From the NCBI GenBank assembly GCA_003105285.1, contig PQAN01000257.1, positions 1 through 28,552 on the forward strand: 28,552 nt of DNA. Direction: 5' to 3'. The stretch's first letter is position 1, and each line of letters begins with the position of its first letter. The position numbers and the translations under genes are program-made. This DNA comes from Methylocystaceae bacterium. GTDB taxonomy: Bacteria; Pseudomonadota; Alphaproteobacteria; Rhizobiales; Beijerinckiaceae. Of the stretch, positions 24,876 through 28,552 are shown one piece after another. A model generated the notes under the pieces. The model saw only the letters and a list, made by a program, of their open reading frames with translations. It was not told the DNA's origin and did not search any database.

Positions 24876-25916
24876 TCAGCAATCCTGACTAGGCTCTCTC
24901 GAACCGGCGAACTCCGATCGCAGCAGGCCGGCGAAGGCCGCCGGATTGGCTTTCGGGGCCGTCGTCCGTTCCGCCCCCGGCGGCGCGCCGAACTGGTCGC
25001 GATAGGCCCTCGAGAAATGCGAGCTCGATCGGAAGCCGCAGGCGACGGCGATCTCGGTGATCGAGAGGTCGCTGTGAACCAGCAGCCGGCGCGCGCGCTC
25101 GAGGCGCATCCACGACAGGAGCCTCGCCGGGCTCGCATCGAGATGCGTCTTGAACAGGCGCAGCAATTGGCGCGTCGACAGATCGATGCGGCGCGCGACG
25201 CCCTCGATCTGGAGCGGCTGCTCCATCTCCTGCTCCATGAGCTGCAGAGCGGCGACGATCTTCGGATGAAACACGCCGAAGCGCGCAGGAATATCGGTGC
25301 GCTGGGGTTCGTCCGAGCGGCGGACACGGGTCTGGATGCAATGTTCGGCGACGAGAATCGCGAAGGATCGGCCATGGCGCGCCTCGATCGAGGCGATCAG
25401 CAGATCGAGCGCCGCCGCATTGCCCGGGCTCGTAACAATGTCGTCGGAGACGGCGAACAGCACCTCTTTCGCCCGCACGTCGGGAAAGGTCTCCGCGAAG
25501 GGCGAGACGCCCTCCCAATGGAGCGTCGCTTCACGCCCGTCGAGCAGGCCGGCGGCGGCGAGAACCACTGCGCCCGACCCCACGCCGACGAGCTTCACGC
25601 CGCGGCGCGCGAATCGCCGCAGCGCGCCGGCGAATTGCAGGGCGTGCGGCGCGACGTTCTTGGCGGAGAGAATGAACAGAGTCCCGTAATCGTCGCTTCC
25701 GTCGAGCGCCTTGTCGACGGGGATCGCGAGCCTGTTCATGTCCTCGACCGGCGCCCCGTCGTAGGACGTCAGCCGCCAATCATATTTGCGCTCGAGATAG
25801 CGGTTGGCGATGCGCAGAGGCTCGATCACGCAGGCGAGCGTCAAAAGCGTGAAGCCGGGAACGAGGAGAATCCCGACTTTGTCGCTGAGAATATTTGCCG
25901 AAGAGCCGCTGTTCAA
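24876..25916 (-). CDS. GlxA-family transcriptional regulator (DJ-1/PfpI-like domain plus AraC HTH)
   Basis: 346 residues. Residues about 12-185 form a DJ-1/PfpI-like amidotransferase fold (VGILLVPGFTLLTLACVIEPLRIAN, YGTLFILSAKNVAPHAL, GVKLVGVGSGAVVLAAAGLL). Residues about 240-330 form two AraC helix-turn-helices (IEGVARRIDLSTRQLLRLFK and ITEIAVACGFRSSSHFSRAYRDQFGAPP). The nucleophile-elbow Cys seen in many members is replaced (GSGA instead of CTGA), so the N-terminal domain is probably a ligand sensor only. Relatives such as CdhR, GbdR and ArgR respond to carnitine, betaine or arginine. It is transcribed away from the TonB receptor at 26247 with a 330-base gap, so it may control that gene. 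Confidence 0.9.
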   Translation of the reverse strand: MNSGSSANILSDKVGILLVPGFTLLTLACVIEPLRIANRYLERKYDWRLTSYDGAPVEDMNRLAIPVDKALDGSDDYGTLFILSAKNVAPHALQFAGALRRFARRGVKLVGVGSGAVVLAAAGLLDGREATLHWEGVSPFAETFPDVRAKEVLFAVSDDIVTSPGNAAALDLLIASIEARHGRSFAILVAEHCIQTRVRRSDEPQRTDIPARFGVFHPKIVAALQLMEQEMEQPLQIEGVARRIDLSTRQLLRLFKTHLDASPARLLSWMRLERARRLLVHSDLSITEIAVACGFRSSSHFSRAYRDQFGAPPGAERTTAPKANPAAFAGLLRSEFAGSREPSQDC

Positions 25917-26246
25917 AGCTGTCCGTCTGAGAGTCGCCGAGCGTGTTCCGATTAGACAGTGGCGCCGCTGACCTGTCTACGGAATAATTCTTTTGTTTTT
26001 CCAGAAGCTACGGAAACAACTACGCTTGGGCGGCCGGCGCAGCGAGTGGAAGCTTCGCGGCGCCCCTCCTCGACCCGCAAACTGTGGCAGAAGCGCAACA
26101 CACCTGAGGGATTTACCGGATGTCCGATCCAGGCAAAAAAACGACACTCCAGCGTGGGCGAAGCCATGCTTTCGCGATTAGTCTATCCATTAAATCAACT
26201 TTATGCGGGCGGCTTCGGAGCCGCGCACTTCGAAAGGCTGGGCGGG
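25917..26246. promoter_or_regulatory. Divergent intergenic region between GlxA-type regulator and TonB receptor
   Basis: About 330 bases with no convincing gene. It should carry promoters for both flanking genes. A locally AT-richer stretch with ATTAAATCAACTTTATGC lies near 26190, in front of the receptor. I see no clear operator palindrome. Confidence 0.4.
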
Positions 26247-28552
26247 ATGAAGAGAGGTATCGGGCGTTTTCGGCGCGGGTTATTGTCCACGACACGTCTG
26301 GCGCCGTTTGCGTTGGCTTCCGCCGGTCTGATCCTCGGCGCGCGGCTCGCGCCCGCTCATGCCGAGGATGCGACGGTCGAAGACGTCGCGGTCACCGCGC
26401 GTCACCGCGAGGAGAAAAATCAGGACGTGCCGCTGCCGATCTCGACGGTCAGCGGCAAGGCGCTCGGCAAGGAGCAGGTCTATCGCGTCCAGGACTATGT
26501 CACCAAGGTCCCGAACTTCTTCGCCATCCAGCAGAACCCGCGCGTGTCGGCGGTGACGATCCGCGGCCTCGGCGGCAACGCCAACAGCGACGGCTCGGAA
26601 TCGGGCGTCGGCGTTATCGTCGACAATGTCTTCTACACTCATGTCGGATTCACCTGGCTCGATTTCGTCGATCTCGACCATATCGAAGTGGTGCGCGGCC
26701 CGCAGGGCACTCTGCTCGGCAAGAACACGACGATCGGCTCGCTGATCGTCTCCACCAAGCTGCCGTCCTTCACGCGCGAGACGACTCTCGAGACCACTTA
26801 CGCGAGCCGCCATCGCGGCCAGATCAGGCTGAACACGACGGGCGCGATCATCGACGACACGCTCGCCTATCGCGTGACCTTCTATGGCGACAAGTCCGAC
26901 GGCTGGATCGACAATCAAGTCAACGGACAGAATTTCCTCGACAACAACCGCTTCGGCATCCGCGCGCAATTCCTTCTGCTCGCCGGAAACGACATTCGCA
27001 ACAGGCTCATCCTCGAGCACTACGGCTCGAACGAATACAATAATTTCTATCCGCCGATCGGCGATCCGACGACCTTCGTGGGCGGCGGCGCGCGCGCCGG
27101 CTGGGCGCGCAAGCTGATCGGGCTCTTCGGCTATGCTCCGAGCATCGACCCCGGAAAGAACGCGGCTTTGGAGAGTCAGGGGCGCATTCGCCAGAACACC
27201 GACGGCGTCTCCAACGAGTTGAACTGGCAGATCGGCGACCACACCTTCACCTCGATCAGCGCCTGGCGCCGCTTCGCCTTCCGCCCGCACAACGATTCCG
27301 AATACTCGCCGCTGCCGATCTTCCGCTTCGGCTATGACGTCGACGTCGACCAATATTCGGAAGAGCTGCGCCTCACCTCGTCCACCGGACAGGCGCTCGA
27401 ATATCAGTTCGGCCTCTATGGCCTGAAGGAATTCGTCTTCAGCAACAATCGGACGGCCTTCGGACAATATGCGGCGCCCTATTTCGCGGGCTCGCTGGCC
27501 GTTCCGTCCATCGTGCTCGACGGCGTGGAATACGATCAATACGGCAAGGCCACGACGACCAGCGGCGCGGTCTTCGGACAAGCGACCTGGCATATCACGG
27601 AGCGGCTCGCTCTCACCGCCGGCATACGCGACACGGTGGAGAGGAAGCAGGGATCCAACACCGCCTACGCCTATTCGCCGGGCGCGCTGCCGGCGGCGCT
27701 CGGCGCGATCAGGACGGCGATCCTCAACGGCTTCGGCGGCGCATTCGCGTTCGCCGACGCGAAGACGACGAACTCGGTCTCCTGGCTCGTCAATCCCTCC
27801 TACAAGATCAACGACAACATTCTCGCCTATTTCTCTGTGGCGCAGGGCGAGAAGTCGGGCGCGGTGAATACGGGGGCGACGCCCAGCGCGACGGGGGCGG
27901 CGGCGCCGGTCATCATCCTGCCGGAGCGCTCGACCGATTTCGAGCTCGGCCTGAAGACGACCTGGCTCGACGGCAAGCTGCTGCTGAACGGCAATCTCTA
28001 CTGGAACGACATCAGCAATTATCAGTCGGCCGTCGCCGACACGACGGCGCCGACCTACCGGTCCTATCTGACCAATGTCGGCAAGGTGCGGCTGCGCGGC
28101 GTCGAATTGGAGGCGCGCTACAGTCCGGTCAAAAATCTCTGGCTGACCTTCGGCGGCGCGTTCAACGACGCCCGCTATGTCGCCTACACGGATGCGCCGG
28201 CGCCGGTCGAAATCTTCGGCGGCGCCGGAACGGCGAACCCCGCCGGCGTGAAATCGGTCGATCTCTCCGGACGCAGGGTCCTCGGCGCGCCCGAATTCAG
28301 CGGCCAGATCGGGATCAACTACGAGCATCCCGTCGATCTGCCCTTCGGCTATCGCGGCGTCGGCTTCTTCTGGCTGTCGCAGACCTATCGGAGCGGCGTC
28401 GCGCTCGTCAATCCATTGTCGTCCTATGGCTGGCAGTCGGCCTATGGGCTCACCAATCTCGGCGTCGGCGTCCGCTCCGAGGACGACAGATACTCGTTCC
28501 AGATCTGGGCGAAGAACGTCGGCGACCGCCGCTATTTCGTCGGCGCCGGCGC
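26247..28552 (+). CDS. TonB-dependent outer-membrane receptor (3' end outside window)
   Basis: 768 codons are visible from ATG 26247 with no stop before the window edge; GGCGGG lies immediately upstream. The signal peptide is about residues 1-40 (MKRGIGRFRRG, hydrophobic core, APAHAED). The TonB box is VEDVAVTAR. The plug domain includes VSAVTIRGLGGNAN, GVIVDNVFYTHVG and IEVVRGPQGTLLGKNTTIGSL. The barrel strands alternate and include NILAYFSVAQGEKSGAVNTG and TDFELGLKTTWLDGKL, typical of sphingomonad-type receptors. Visible C-terminal sequence (FQIWAKNVGDRRYFVGAGA) is near the end, so about 10-20 residues are missing. It sits opposite the GlxA-type regulator; the ligand is unknown. A long antisense frame over most of this gene is a shadow. 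Confidence 0.92.
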   Translation, partial: MKRGIGRFRRGLLSTTRLAPFALASAGLILGARLAPAHAEDATVEDVAVTARHREEKNQDVPLPISTVSGKALGKEQVYRVQDYVTKVPNFFAIQQNPRVSAVTIRGLGGNANSDGSESGVGVIVDNVFYTHVGFTWLDFVDLDHIEVVRGPQGTLLGKNTTIGSLIVSTKLPSFTRETTLETTYASRHRGQIRLNTTGAIIDDTLAYRVTFYGDKSDGWIDNQVNGQNFLDNNRFGIRAQFLLLAGNDIRNRLILEHYGSNEYNNFYPPIGDPTTFVGGGARAGWARKLIGLFGYAPSIDPGKNAALESQGRIRQNTDGVSNELNWQIGDHTFTSISAWRRFAFRPHNDSEYSPLPIFRFGYDVDVDQYSEELRLTSSTGQALEYQFGLYGLKEFVFSNNRTAFGQYAAPYFAGSLAVPSIVLDGVEYDQYGKATTTSGAVFGQATWHITERLALTAGIRDTVERKQGSNTAYAYSPGALPAALGAIRTAILNGFGGAFAFADAKTTNSVSWLVNPSYKINDNILAYFSVAQGEKSGAVNTGATPSATGAAAPVIILPERSTDFELGLKTTWLDGKLLLNGNLYWNDISNYQSAVADTTAPTYRSYLTNVGKVRLRGVELEARYSPVKNLWLTFGGAFNDARYVAYTDAPAPVEIFGGAGTANPAGVKSVDLSGRRVLGAPEFSGQIGINYEHPVDLPFGYRGVGFFWLSQTYRSGVALVNPLSSYGWQSAYGLTNLGVGVRSEDDRYSFQIWAKNVGDRRYFVGAG

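Noticed and set aside
26280..28328. 682-codon open frame on the minus strand
   Set aside because: It lies antisense to a clear TonB receptor; its Arg/Asp/Ala-rich sequence matches no family and is typical of GC-rich shadow frames.
1..28552. CRISPR arrays, tRNA or rRNA genes, integrase with attachment sites
   Set aside because: I found no spaced direct repeats, no tRNA-like cloverleaf and no integrase gene by eye; subtle cases cannot be excluded without a search.

Overview
This looks like a GC-rich alphaproteobacterial chromosome or plasmid segment. The evidence is codon use rich in GCG/CGC/TCG, sphingomonad/Rhizobiales-style TonB receptors, a LysR/GlxA regulator repertoire, and fragments of typical alphaproteobacterial IS66, IS701, IS3 and IS630 elements. 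It is an accessory region: two related catabolic gene clusters, an insertion-sequence graveyard, an efflux operon, and decayed genes. The species cannot be fixed from the sequence.

Layout. 1-651: end of an unrecognised gene. 726-3250 (minus): DHA2-type MFS exporter gene followed by a LysR regulator gene. 3580-7595 (plus), cluster 1: a deletion-scar gene (signal-peptide-like start joined to the C-terminus of a DszB-like protein), two SsuD-like flavin monooxygenases of the luciferase-like (LLM) family, a small protein sharing its N-terminus with the cluster 2 dioxygenase, and a nitroreductase-family flavoprotein. 7966-16372 (plus), cluster 2: TonB-dependent receptor, intact DszB-like desulfinase, one LLM monooxygenase, a cysteine-dioxygenase-like cupin fused to a cysteine-less rhodanese-like domain, then an SsuA/SsuC/SsuB-type ABC transporter. 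16340-18432: four abutting, broken transposase genes. 18510-22292 (minus): MacA-MacB type efflux operon with a small c-type cytochrome gene at its end, all coupled by overlapping start and stop codons. 22490-24485: remnants of a YbhB-like gene, alanine dehydrogenase, a TPR protein and an SsuA-like binding protein. 24876-25916 (minus): GlxA-family AraC regulator. 26247 to the end: a second TonB-dependent receptor, cut by the window edge.

How the genes may work together (inference). Cluster 2 reads as a complete uptake and degradation route for an organosulfur compound. The TonB receptor would cross the outer membrane and the ABC transporter the inner membrane. The LLM enzyme would be a reduced-flavin monooxygenase acting near a C-S bond, and the nitroreductase-like protein of cluster 1 could supply reduced FMN. 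The DszB-like enzyme, which keeps the Cys/His/Arg catalytic set of DszB, would release sulfite from a sulfinate. The thiol-dioxygenase-like protein would oxidise a thiol to a sulfinate, possibly feeding the desulfinase. The monooxygenases lack the SsuD residues that hold alkanesulfonates, so the substrate is probably not a simple alkanesulfonate. Cluster 1 appears to be a diverged, partly deleted relative of cluster 2 with slightly different base composition. I consider this paired TonB receptor/desulfinase/LLM/dioxygenase/ABC arrangement the most interesting candidate system in the window.
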